Part shown: positions 1 through 7,774 of the stretch, piece by piece | Numbering within the stretch: the stretch's first letter is position 1 | Layout of the letters: each line of letters begins with the position of its first letter | Assembly (NCBI GenBank): GCA_017468205.1 | Contig: JAFUJK010000014.1 | Span: 1 to 43,195 of the forward strand | From: Clostridia bacterium | Lineage (GTDB): Bacteria; Bacillota; Clostridia; Christensenellales; UBA1242 | Direction: 5' to 3' | Length of the DNA stretch: 43,195 bases | Translations under genes and position numbers: made by a program | The notes under the pieces: model-generated | The model's database searches: none | Told to the model about the DNA's origin: nothing | The model's input: only the letters and a program-made list of their open reading frames with translations

Positions 1-119
1 TAGAGTTGTTTAAATCGCTGAAAGTGCCGTTTTTAACGGCTTTTTCAACAATTTTTTCGCTATTTAAGCGCCCCCCCCCCCTGCGGGGTTTTCAACGTGG
101 ATAACTTTCTACTTTTCAT
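1..119 (-). CDS. 5' end of a phase-variable surface protein gene (runs off the left edge, out of frame here)
   Basis: Seen: an ATG at 119 has a GGAG 11 nt upstream and opens a reading frame MKSRKLSTLKTPQ followed by glycines encoded by a run of 11 G (positions 71-81, C on the plus strand). With 11 G the frame stops a few codons later at a TAG. With 10 or 13 G it would continue as RLNSEKIVEKAVKNGTF. That continuation matches the corresponding part of the gene at 3804-6433 (VEKADKNGTFNDLNN), which has the same promoter, homopolymer and leader layout. Inference: this is the start of a paralogous membrane-anchored surface protein whose body lies left of the window, caught in the OFF phase. A tract-length error in assembly is the main alternative. 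Confidence 0.65.
71..81 (-). repeat. Poly-G tract (11 G on the coding strand), contingency-type repeat
   Basis: Eleven consecutive C on the plus strand, read as G within the 5' coding region of the left-edge surface protein gene. Tract lengths of 3n+1 (10, 13) keep the downstream frame open, and 11 does not. Confidence 0.75.
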
Positions 120-159
120 AAAACTTGTATCTCCATTTTTTAAGGATTGTATTATTTTT

Positions 160-189
160 ATTATACCACAAAATTCGACAAAATACTAA
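160..189 (-). promoter_or_regulatory. Promoter of the left-edge surface protein gene
   Basis: On the minus strand TTAGTA (189-184) is followed after 18 nt by TATAAT (165-160). The same arrangement and flanking bases recur upstream of the paralogous gene at 6466-6495, which supports it as a conserved promoter. The -35 box is weak. Confidence 0.5.
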
Positions 190-243
190 CGATTTTAAGT
201 ACTATTTAAATATTTTTAATTTTTCACTTCCGACCAAACAACT

Positions 244-328
244 GGGCGGGCGCTTAAACAATTTTTTTGCAACAAAAATTGTTAGCGCGCGGACGCGCGT
301 TGTGCGCCACGCGCACAAGCGCCCGCCC
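244..328. repeat. GC-rich intergenic cloverleaf repeat, copy 1
   Basis: The outer arms GGGCGGGCGCTT and AAGCGCCCGCCC are perfect inverted repeats. Between them lie three smaller hairpins: an A/T stem around 257-283, a GCGCGC/GCGCGT-type stem, and TGTGCGC..GCGCACA. Related copies are at 964-1049, 3710-3798 and 9403-9485, all between genes. Function unknown; it resembles REP/BIME-type elements in size and position. Confidence 0.7.
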
Positions 329-619
329 CTGTTCAAATATCTCTCCACTTCAAAATAAAGAATGAGCAGTTGAAAACTACCCATTCAAATTGGTGGTGGT
401 CAATTGTAAATTCAACTTAAAATACGGGGTAAGCGAATTTACCTACTGCGCAAGTGCGTGTGCAGAGCCATTACGCAGAGTTAATGACCCATTTTACCCC
501 GTGCATAGGGCAGGACAAAAACCCCTTCATCTCACTTACGATGTATCCCCAAACGGAACACCATTTCAAGCCGAGAGTGTGGTGCTAGTACGCCAACTAG
601 CCCTCTCACCCACGGGAGT

Positions 620-735
620 GAAGCGGCAGGACGGACGCCGTTGCTATTGTTCACATTGTTGTTGTTAGCGGAGCCCGAGGAGTTCACTTGCATCGCATTG
701 TTGTTATTGTTAGAGTTGCCGGAGCGCAGCCAGCA
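620..735 (-). pseudogene. Fragment of a DUF6273-like surface protein
   Basis: The minus strand encodes CWLRSGNSNNNNNAM.., ending in NGVRPAA, the hallmark of the DUF6273-like module found complete in the surface proteins at 3804-6433 and 41923-43195. Here it has no start, no preceding LPS motif, and loses similarity right after GVRPAA, where the intact copies continue with HISL. An Asn-rich run (AAC/AAT triplets) has expanded inside it. It is read as a decayed remnant or a silent cassette. The rest of 330-960 shows no gene, only an inverted pair (ATACGGGGTAA / TTACCCCGTGCAT near 421-507) and AT-rich spacer. Confidence 0.6.
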
Positions 736-963
736 ACAAGGGTAAACAAACAGACAACAGAGCAAGCATGTTGATTTTTGACCTTACAAGGCACAACCCC
801 TTGTTACCTTGTAATAATATTTTACCGCTTTTTGTAACATTTTTGCAATATTTCTAACTATCGAAATAACACGACCTTTGTCGAAGATTGTCGAATATAT
901 ATGTTTTTATTGATTATTATTTGTAATAAGTTGTCAAATAAGCGCAAAAGTTGTTGCAACCAC

Positions 964-1049
964 GGGCGGGCGCTTGTGCGCACGGGCGCACGGCGCGCAA
1001 CAGCGCGCTAGCGATTTTTGCAACTGCAAAAACCGTAAAGCGCCCGCTC
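964..1049. repeat. GC-rich intergenic cloverleaf repeat, copy 2 (inner hairpins in reverse order)
   Basis: Outer arms GGGCGGGCGCTT and AAAGCGCCCGCTC enclose GTGCGC/GCGCAC, GCGCGC/GCGCGC and GATTTTTGCA/TGCAAAAAC hairpins. The order of inner hairpins is the mirror of copy 1, as expected for the opposite orientation of the same element. Confidence 0.7.
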
Positions 1050-1211
1050 CTCTCCGCAAAAATCAAAGCAAACCAAAGAATAAATCAAATTTTTAAAATA
1101 TTTTTTCATTATTTTTCAAAATAATTTAAAATTACTTTACTTTTCAAATTGTATTTTGTACAATATTAGTAAAGACTAATATTCGGGCAGTTAAAATTAG
1201 GAGGTACACTT

Positions 1212-2351
1212 ATGAAAATTAAATCCAAGATTGGAGATGGCGCATTCATTAGCCTTGTAGTGTTTGCAATCCTCACACTTGCAATGTATGTTGTTTGGGT
1301 AATCTCATCAATATGGTGGCCAGCTGTTGCGCTAACGGCGGTTTTATTGTTAATCATCGCGCCAATTTACTTTGGCACATACTACGAGCTCACTCGTTCC
1401 GAACTTCGAGTATATAGTGGTATTTTAGGAAAATCAATCCCTTATCGCTCAATAATTTCAATGACTGATGCTGATAGTCTTGCACCTGCATTTTGTTTGA
1501 GCAGTCGCAGAATTTTAATCCGCTATATGGAAAATGAAAAGATTAAATCGACGTATGTTTCGCCAGCAAACCGCGAGCAGTTTAGAGACTTATTAAACGT
1601 TGAAATCAGCAAATCAACCGAAATTTATCGCGAGATTCCAAAGACAACAATGGATATGGCTGTTGAAAAGGCTCGCAATGAGCAAGTGCCTTTCACCCCT
1701 TCACAAGAACGCGCTATAAACACAACAGAAGAAAAAGAACTAACTGAACAATTAAATTTGGTGAAAAAAGCGCAAAAAGCAGAGATGAAACAGCAAAAAG
1801 CAGAAGCGAAAGCGCTTGCAAAAGAGCAGAAATTGAAACAAAAGGAAGAGCGCGCGCAACAAAAAGCCGAGTTGAAAAAAGCAAAAGCAGAAAAGAAGCA
1901 ACAAAAGGCAGAAAAACTTCCACCAGCAAAGAAAGAAGACGAAACACCAGAACAACAAAAAGAACGCTTGGAAGCAGAAAAAGCGCGCCTAAAAGCAGCG
2001 ATTGACGATGCTAAAAAAGACCAAATCGTGCCTTCTAAAAAGCAACAGAAAAAAGCTGAACAAGAAGAAATCAAAGCCGAAGAAGTTGCGTTAGAAACCG
2101 AACAAAAAAACAAGAAAAAATCAAAGAAAAATGAAGAAGAAATTGCCAAACCAGCAGACAATGAAGAAACCGCTGGGAACGCAAAAATAGACGAGCCAGC
2201 AACTGAATCAGTTGAAGAAAATGCAGAAGCAACCGAAGAAAAAGCTCCTAAAAAAGCATCAACAAAAAAGGCTAAAAAGAAAGAAAAAGTTGAAGAAGCA
2301 AAGAAATCAACTGCCGTAGTAAAAAAAGGCAAAAAAACTGATAAAAAATAA
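1212..2351 (+). CDS. Membrane protein with bacterial PH-like domain and long Lys/Glu/Ala-rich tail
   Basis: The protein has 379 residues; the start ATG follows AGGAGG at a good distance. Residues about 10-55 form two hydrophobic segments. Residues about 55-125 (YELTRSELRVYSGILGKSIPYRSIISM, ending in a serine-rich SSRRILIRY strand) match the pattern of the bPH_4 (formerly DUF1200) family. From about residue 145 onward the sequence is almost only K, E, A and Q, predicted to be a very long charged helix or coiled coil facing the cytoplasm. The role of bPH_4 proteins is not firmly known. The tail could bind nucleic acid or act as a spacer; that is a guess. It stands alone with a terminator directly behind it. 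Confidence 0.7.
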   Translation: MKIKSKIGDGAFISLVVFAILTLAMYVVWVISSIWWPAVALTAVLLLIIAPIYFGTYYELTRSELRVYSGILGKSIPYRSIISMTDADSLAPAFCLSSRRILIRYMENEKIKSTYVSPANREQFRDLLNVEISKSTEIYREIPKTTMDMAVEKARNEQVPFTPSQERAINTTEEKELTEQLNLVKKAQKAEMKQQKAEAKALAKEQKLKQKEERAQQKAELKKAKAEKKQQKAEKLPPAKKEDETPEQQKERLEAEKARLKAAIDDAKKDQIVPSKKQQKKAEQEEIKAEEVALETEQKNKKKSKKNEEEIAKPADNEETAGNAKIDEPATESVEENAEATEEKAPKKASTKKAKKKEKVEEAKKSTAVVKKGKKTDKK

Positions 2352-2362
2352 TAGGACAATTA

Positions 2363-2386
2363 AAAAAGAGCCAAACGGCTCTTTTT
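2363..2386. terminator. Bidirectional intrinsic terminator
   Basis: AAAAAGAGCC, loop AAAC, GGCTCTTTTT. It sits between the convergent genes ending at 2351 (plus) and 2436 (minus). Confidence 0.85.
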
Positions 2387-2435
2387 ATCTTTCCACAATC
2401 AATTGTATTTATTTTTTAAATAAAAGCGACAATTT

Positions 2436-3431
2436 TTACATTCTTTTTACTGATTGCAAAGGCTTGCCAGCAAGTATTCCGTCTACCATTTCATCGAACA
2501 CAGAATAGCCATATCTATATGCCATTGTATCAAAAATATTTTCACAAGCCTTGAATTGTTCAATCATATCATTTGTTGCATTTAAATCTAAATTATGAGC
2601 CGAATCAATATTCAACTTCATTGCTTCAAAAAAGTCCCTGCGATAACGAACTAGACGCATAAAATCCTCTTTATTCCATTGTCTTCCAAGCAATTCACTT
2701 GCCTCATCAAGAAGCACAACAGACATCATTTCATTTATACGTGCATATCTATCCGCTAGTGGTTGACGACGTTCAGGAATGCCAAGGAGCGAATCAGCAA
2801 GTCTTGCAAGATACTCACCTTTCGCCTGCCCATCAACACTATTTTCTATCAAAAGGGCATTAAGCTTTTCAGTTCCCATAACATGGGCGCGCTCAACTTC
2901 ACCATTTAAACATAAATCTAACAAACCAGTAATAGCACGCTCAACAACATATCCCGAAGAACTCAAAATAGGTTCATAGTTGTATTTTTGGCAAATTGCT
3001 TCAAACTGCTCACTAGAAACCACATCTATCGTGCAGTTATCCACAACACCTTCTTCAAGCACACGTTCCAATTTGTTTAAATTGTCCCTTTTTGCAATTT
3101 TAAATGAAATTTGATGGAAAAACTCGTGAATTATTGCATAAATACTTAACGGCGCGCTAGCATTCATTATTTGAGGCTCTTTTAGCAAATGTGCCTGCCC
3201 TATTAAAGGAAGCAAATTAATATCAAGTGAAGCCAAATGTTGAAGATTTTGCTCGTCTATAAATTGAGGCTTAACCGCAATTATGCTTAAAAGAGCAATT
3301 TCGTGCTCCATTATAGGTTGCGTACCACGATTAATAGCGTGAAATTTTATTAAATCAAGCGCTTTATTTTGCTTTTCAGCGATAAAAACTTCGCGATGTT
3401 GGTTGGTTTCAAATGTAATTAATTCTTGCAT
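2436..3431 (-). CDS. Putative zinc metallopeptidase-like protein (HEFFH)
   Basis: The protein has 331 residues and no signal peptide or membrane span, so it is presumably cytoplasmic. It carries HEFFH at residues 102-106, the HExxH zinc-binding motif, followed about 20 residues later by LEEGVVD (E126/E127), which could supply the third ligand as in gluzincins. Otherwise it is helical and acidic and I recognise no named family. An ATG preceded by AGAGGATTTT supports the start. The 38990 gene in this window has the same general plan (cytoplasmic, HExxH plus a downstream acidic helix) but little sequence likeness. Activity is inferred from the motif alone. Confidence 0.55.
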   Translation of the reverse strand: MQELITFETNQHREVFIAEKQNKALDLIKFHAINRGTQPIMEHEIALLSIIAVKPQFIDEQNLQHLASLDINLLPLIGQAHLLKEPQIMNASAPLSIYAIIHEFFHQISFKIAKRDNLNKLERVLEEGVVDNCTIDVVSSEQFEAICQKYNYEPILSSSGYVVERAITGLLDLCLNGEVERAHVMGTEKLNALLIENSVDGQAKGEYLARLADSLLGIPERRQPLADRYARINEMMSVVLLDEASELLGRQWNKEDFMRLVRYRRDFFEAMKLNIDSAHNLDLNATNDMIEQFKACENIFDTMAYRYGYSVFDEMVDGILAGKPLQSVKRM

Positions 3432-3637
3432 AAAATCCTCTTTTCTGTTTTCAAAAATATGTAAGTATTATATCACAATTTATTAAATTTAGCAATAACT
3501 TTTGTTATTATATCAAATTTATGTATTATAAAACCACCATAAAAACATAGCATAATACCTGTTTTTTAACGATTTTTCAAGATTTTTTCGCATTTTTTGT
3601 ATTAACGATATGCTTTTAGACTTTTTTAGTAGTCTTG

Positions 3638-3684
3638 TGTCATTTCGAGTAAGACCACAGAACGCATCGAGAAATCTCAGTAAT
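3638..3684. repeat. Dispersed 47-bp repeat, copy 1
   Basis: The segment starting TGTCATTTCGAGTAAG and ending AAATCTCAGTAAT recurs nearly identically at 41786-41832. Both copies lie just beyond the 3' end of an InlB surface protein gene on the minus strand. Its TGTCATTTCGA core is shared with the arms of the inverted repeat at 6178-6287. The rest of 3432-3637 is AT-rich with nothing recognisable. Confidence 0.7.
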
Positions 3685-3709
3685 AAGGCACTTCCCATCT
3701 TTCAACACA

Positions 3710-3798
3710 AGGGGCGCAGGTGCGCACTAGTGCGCACAGCACACGCAACTCGCGTTGCAAAAAGGCTTGGAAAAATGCCAAGCCTTTTCTGCGCCCCT
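3710..3798. repeat. GC-rich intergenic cloverleaf repeat, copy 3
   Basis: The outer arms AGGGGCGCAG and CTGCGCCCCT are perfect. Inside are TGCGCACTAGTGCGCA, a GCAACTCGCGTTGC palindrome and the AAAAGGCTTGG/CCAAGCCTTTT hairpin. The last one doubles as the likely terminator of the surface protein gene that ends at 3804. Confidence 0.7.
3760..3788 (-). terminator. Terminator-type hairpin for the 3804-6433 gene
   Basis: AAAAGGCTTGG (3760-3770) pairs perfectly over 11 bp with CCAAGCCTTTT (3778-3788). On the minus strand the 3' arm is followed by TTTT-rich sequence. It is embedded in the third cloverleaf repeat. Confidence 0.6.
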
Positions 3799-3803
3799 AC
3801 CAA

Positions 3804-6433
3804 CTACGTCAGTTTATCAGTATTACTCGTTTCCGTGTTCACATTTGCGGAAATTTTACTGAATTTTGCTACAATTAATTTGTTATTTATTGCCGATTTT
3901 TCAAGGTCTACGCTCCAATCGGTGCTTAATGGTGTGGTTTCGCCATATATGAACCAGCCGTCGAATGTGTAGCCCGCGTATGCGACAGCGCTAAAATGCA
4001 CTGTTATATTTTCATCACCATATCCAGACATTCGCGCTTCCCCTCCGCCGTCAGCAAAACAAGCAATATTGGAAAGCAAGCTGTTTGAGAATATCGCCAT
4101 ATAACTTTCGTTACTCTCAACTAAAATTGTATTAACATTTGAATAAATTTTTTCAATCTCATTACCAGTTGCATCAAAATGTATCCAATATAAAAGCGTA
4201 TAACCAATTTCAGGCATCGCTGCAATTGTTACTTGTGTTACATAATCATATACTCCATTCCCCAGCACTTCACCCGCTTCGCTAATATTTGGAGTAACTG
4301 AAATTGAAATAGAGCGCTTTTTATATTTAGCATACAATGTATGAGCGTTAGCATTTGAAATGCTTGTTGATGATGTAACCTTATTAGTAAACGTACTTTC
4401 CTTGTACCAAGCATCAAACTCCATTGATACGTCCCCTATTGTTGCGGTTGGAAATTCATAATTGTTTCCATACATCATAAATTTGTTATCTTGAGTAGTA
4501 CTTGACGCAACTTTATATATTGCCACATTTGCCACCATAACTTCGTGCGTAGTAGGTATAACTCGGTCATTAAATATACGCAAATTACAATTTGTGCAAT
4601 CAGTGTTGTTCATAGTAAATTCCCAAATCATAAGTTGCTCGGTTGTTGTGGCATCAGGTAAAATTTGTGGCAAAGTATCAGGGTGAAAGTCCACATCAAA
4701 ACCAATATTTCCTGTCGCAATATATGTAAAGGACATCATATAAGTTTGCCCAACCTCAAAAGCAAGCCCCGTAGCTGGCATAATTACTGGCACGGTAGCA
4801 TTTGCAGGCATAACGTAAACTAAATTACTCGACCAAAAAGGTTCATAAACCTTACCACTCACAGTACCCGAACCCGCATTATACGAAACTTGCACGGTCT
4901 TTTTTAACCATTGAGCATAAAGTGTCGTAGCACCGCCTTCAAGATATGTTGTGGCACTTGTGCCATCAGTATTGTAATATCTTGTACCTCCGCCATTCAC
5001 TTCACTAAAATATCCCGCAAAAATATATCCAGTGCGCGTTGGTGGTGTAATGCTTGGCATAGCAGCATTAAAGGCAGCCTCAATAGTAGTTGTACCACCA
5101 CTCCCACCTTGTTGGTCAAAATCAATCGTAGAATAACTAATACTATCTTTCAAAGCTTTTAAAGAAATATGACAAGCAAGTCTAACGCCTCTTACATTAC
5201 TAACATGAGCAGCATAACCATTATCATTATCCGCTCTTATACATGTTACTTGTGTTGTGTTAGAAGTATTACCTGAACGCAACCAGCACATATCGGCTGT
5301 TTCATCTCCCTTGATTGTTGTAGTATTATATGCTCTATCGGTTGAATTTAATTTCCATATGCCTATAGTAGTTGAGTCATTACTATTTTCACATACTTCA
5401 ACCGCGCTTGGTAGCCAAAACTTATCATTATAAGGTGGGTTTGCACTATCCCAATTGGAATTATCCCAACCATCATAACTACCATTGTAACTATACATAC
5501 TATTATGATGAGGAGTACCCCAAAAATTTGTTGATACACCTTCTGCTTGCGTTTTTTGCCATGTTGCATTTGCTTCACTAGGAGATTTAACAATATCATT
5601 AAACAGCAATAAATTTGAATTTAATTTATTAAAAATATTCACACATACATCACGTATTGTAGATTTTGAGTAGTTACTAATCAATGTATAGTTTGTTCCA
5701 TTTCCAAAACCAGAAAGTGTTGCTGAACCACTTATAAAATATTCAAGAGTATAAGCTGAACTCATCCAAATAGTAAGATAATTATTCCATAAATAAGTTG
5801 CTTGCCAATAAATTGGCTTTGAAGTGTCCATATTACCATTACTATCTGTGTAATACCCCATTGGGAAGATTATTGTTTTTCCACTATTATTAGAGCCTCT
5901 ATTTGCGATATTGTGTGCTGTATAATATCCAGTATCGTTAGGATATGTTGTATATTTTACCGCATCTAAAAGCGCATAGGTACCAGTTTTATTTATTGTA
6001 CCATTTGTATTAAATACATTAGTTGTGAATGTAGGACTTTCTGTTGATGCGTTAACTTTATTAATATGGTTAACAATCAAAAACACACTTCCGCCAACTA
6101 GGGCGGTGAAAAGGAATATTATAGAGAGAATTAGGGCGTATATTTTTAAAGATGATTTTTTATTTTCTTTATTTGCTGAGATTTCTCCACTCGTTACACT
6201 CGGTCGAAATGACAAACTTCGTTCGTTTTTGCGCGGACTGTCATTTCGACCAAGACAAAATTCATTTTTGTCGCGTGGAGAAATCTCAAAATTTAAAGTA
6301 TTTTCTTCCTTGTTTTTAAAGTTGTTTAAATCATTGAAAGTGCCGTTTTTATCGGCTTTTTCAACATATTTTGGGCTAATTAATGCCCCCCCCCCCCACG
6401 GGTTTGGGCGGTGGATAAATCACATTTTTTCAT
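3804..6433 (-). CDS. Phase-variable InlB/DUF6273-type surface protein (OFF: poly-G of 12)
   Basis: The true start is ATG 6433 with GGAGG 8 nt upstream. It gives MKKCDLSTAQTR, then glycines from 12 G (6386-6397 as C), then a TAA. One more G (13) joins this leader to an open frame of 876 residues in total: a cytoplasmic leader, a membrane span about 107 residues in (IYALILSIIFLFTALVGGSVF), a DUF6273-like domain (FWLPSAVEVCE..CWLRSG..GVRLACHISL), InlB B-type repeats, and a C-terminal module (YAGYTFDGWFIYGE..) ending NTDKLT. Without the frame restored, translation could begin at TTG 6215, but no ribosome site is seen there. Known: InlB repeats occur in extracellular proteins. Inference: an N-terminally anchored surface protein under slipped-strand switching. 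A 110-bp palindromic repeat forms part of the N-terminal coding region. Confidence 0.75.
6178..6287. repeat. 110-bp inverted repeat element read as protein
   Basis: The outer arms GAGATTTCTCCAC (6178-6190) and GTGGAGAAATCTC (6275-6287) pair over 13 bp. The inner arms GGTCGAAATGACA (6202-6214) and TGTCATTTCGACC (6239-6251) also pair over 13 bp. The whole element is open in the frame of the surface protein and encodes EISPRDKNEFCLGRND..SFRPSVTSGEIS just before the membrane span, where the left-edge paralog cannot be compared. It resembles palindromic repeats inserted in coding sequence. Confidence 0.75.
6386..6397 (-). repeat. Poly-G tract (12 G on the coding strand), contingency-type repeat
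   Basis: Twelve C on the plus strand lie between codon 12 of the ATG-6433 leader and the open frame starting ALISPKYVEKAD. Lengths of 10 or 13 G join the two; 12 ends in GGGGH-stop. Confidence 0.8.
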
Positions 6434-6465
6434 TGTGCTTTCCTCCATTTTTTATTACTATTCTT

Positions 6466-6495
6466 ATTTTACCACACTTTCTTTTAAAATACTAA
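6466..6495 (-). promoter_or_regulatory. Promoter of the 3804-6433 surface protein gene
   Basis: On the minus strand TTAGTA (6495-6490), 18 nt, TAAAAT (6471-6466), with a GTGG just before the -10 box. The same elements and spacing are found at 160-189. The remainder of 6496-6719 is AT-rich, with no other feature seen. Confidence 0.5.
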
Positions 6496-6719
6496 TGATT
6501 TTAAGCATTATTTAAAATTACTTTTTTGTATATAGTCCGTTTAAAATTTATTTTTTTGCTATTATACTGCATTTTTTTGCGTGATAACGACATTTTTAAA
6601 GCATATAGTTGCAATTTTTAATAAATTAAAAAATTAAAGATAAACTTAAAAAATGAAATTTATATTATCTATTCTAAAAATAAAAAGTTAATAATATATT
6701 AAACAGGAGGTTAATATAA

Positions 6720-6995
6720 ATGGAAAATAACAACCAAAATATACAACATAAACATCATAAAATTATTTATGAAAATATGAAAAATATTTGCCTTACAGGT
6801 GTAGAAAAAGCTGACAACGCCACCCCTACCCATTTTAGTTGCATTTGTATGGGACGCGAACTTCATATAATTGGAAAAGATATGAGTGTTAAAAAACTAG
6901 ATGTTATGGAAGGTGTGGCCGAACTCGAAGGAGAAATTACTGAAATCAAATATGCAGGCGAGAAAAAATCATTACTAAAAAGGCTTTTTAAATAA
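6720..6995 (+). CDS. yabP: Sporulation protein YabP
   Basis: The protein has 91 residues; the start follows AGGAGG. The family core is visible: an N-terminal polar segment, then NICLTGVEKAD, a strand-rich middle (CMGRELHIIGKDMSVKKLDVMEGVAELEG) and the C-terminal LLKRLFK. YabP/YqfC proteins are small sporulation proteins; in B. subtilis YabP is needed for spore cortex assembly. It overlaps the next gene at TAATG, and the order yabP-yabQ-divIC is the same as in B. subtilis, which makes the assignment firm despite low sequence identity. Presence implies that the organism descends from, or is, an endospore former. Confidence 0.88.
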   Translation: MENNNQNIQHKHHKIIYENMKNICLTGVEKADNATPTHFSCICMGRELHIIGKDMSVKKLDVMEGVAELEGEITEIKYAGEKKSLLKRLFK

Positions 6996-7456
6996 TGCTT
7001 TTTGAAAGTCTGGGGCAAGGTTTACTGTTTTTGTTGATGTTTCAAATCGGAATATGTTGTGGCTTTATTGATGAATTTTTTAAAATCATTCCACATTATT
7101 TTCGCAAACTCAAAAACAAGCAAAAACACCAAAAAAACGTAAAAAATACGCAAAAAACTGCAAAAAATGATGTAAAAATTGATTTTTCAGCCAATTTTAA
7201 CAAAAACAGCACTAAAACCCCATTAAATAAAAAGAAGAAAAAACTGACCTTACCTCCCAACTTAATAGCTAATATTTTAGGATTTTTCCGCACAATATTT
7301 TTTGGTACAACTTTCATTCTTACAACGCTCGCTATAAATTACGGCGAAATCAGATTTTATCTAATTTTAGCTTTTGTTGGAGGCTTTTGTATAGAACGCA
7401 CTATTATTGTAAAGTACGTACACAAATTATTAAATAAATGCTATACTAAATCGTAA
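6995..7456 (+). CDS. yabQ: Spore cortex biosynthesis protein YabQ
   Basis: The protein has 153 residues; its ATG overlaps the yabP stop by one base, so it is translationally coupled. Topology: a hydrophobic N-terminal segment (LGQGLLFLLMFQIGICCGFIDEFF), a long basic loop rich in Lys and Asn (residues about 35-85), then two C-terminal hydrophobic segments. YabQ of B. subtilis is a membrane protein of the forespore envelope required for cortex formation. The G..CG.IDEFF element after the first span is typical. Identification rests on topology plus synteny with yabP and divIC. Confidence 0.85.
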   Translation: MLFESLGQGLLFLLMFQIGICCGFIDEFFKIIPHYFRKLKNKQKHQKNVKNTQKTAKNDVKIDFSANFNKNSTKTPLNKKKKKLTLPPNLIANILGFFRTIFFGTTFILTTLAINYGEIRFYLILAFVGGFCIERTIIVKYVHKLLNKCYTKS

Positions 7457-7465
7457 ATTTAATAT

Positions 7466-7489
7466 AAAACGCAATTTTTTATGCGTTTT
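7466..7489 (+). terminator. Terminator-like hairpin between yabQ and divIC
   Basis: AAAACGCA and TGCGTTTT form an 8-bp stem followed by a T run, directly in front of the divIC ribosome site. It may reduce read-through from the yabPQ genes into divIC. Confidence 0.55.
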
Positions 7490-7501
7490 TTTGAGGTTTT
7501 T

Positions 7502-7771
7502 ATGAAAAAAATTAGCAATATTAATTTTATAATTATTATTTTATTTGGAATATCACTAGCACTTCTTATTATTCTTTTATCTCAATTTGCAACAATAGCC
7601 AACAAAAAACAAAAACTTTCTGACTTAAAAAATCAACAAATAGAGTTGGCAATAGAAATTGAGAACGCAGAAAAAACACTTGAAACAATTTCATCAAAAG
7701 AATATCAAGAAAACCAAGCACGTAAAAATGGATATTCCTATCCCAATGAAAAACGTTTTATAGAAAAATAA
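7502..7771 (+). CDS. divIC: Septum formation initiator, DivIC/FtsB family
   Basis: About 89 residues from ATG 7502, which has GAGG at proper distance; an ATG at 7481 adds seven residues but has no ribosome site. It has a single membrane span (residues about 6-28), a coiled coil (KKQKLSDLKNQQIELAIEIENAEK) and the short C-terminal motif YQENQARKNGYSYPNEKRF, the family pattern around xxARxxxGYxxPxE. DivIC/FtsB bridges FtsL and the septal synthase complex in cell division. Its place behind yabQ matches B. subtilis. Confidence 0.87.
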   Translation: MKKISNINFIIIILFGISLALLIILLSQFATIANKKQKLSDLKNQQIELAIEIENAEKTLETISSKEYQENQARKNGYSYPNEKRFIEK

Positions 7772-7774
7772 CTT

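Noticed and set aside
125..358. Plus-strand open frame of 77 residues near the left edge
   Set aside because: It runs against the conserved promoter and through the cloverleaf repeat, with no ribosome site.
1625..2359. Long minus-strand open frame rich in Ser, Phe and Ala
   Set aside because: It is the complement of the Lys/Glu/Ala-rich tail of the plus-strand PH-domain gene; no ribosome site, and its composition is only the mirror of that tail.
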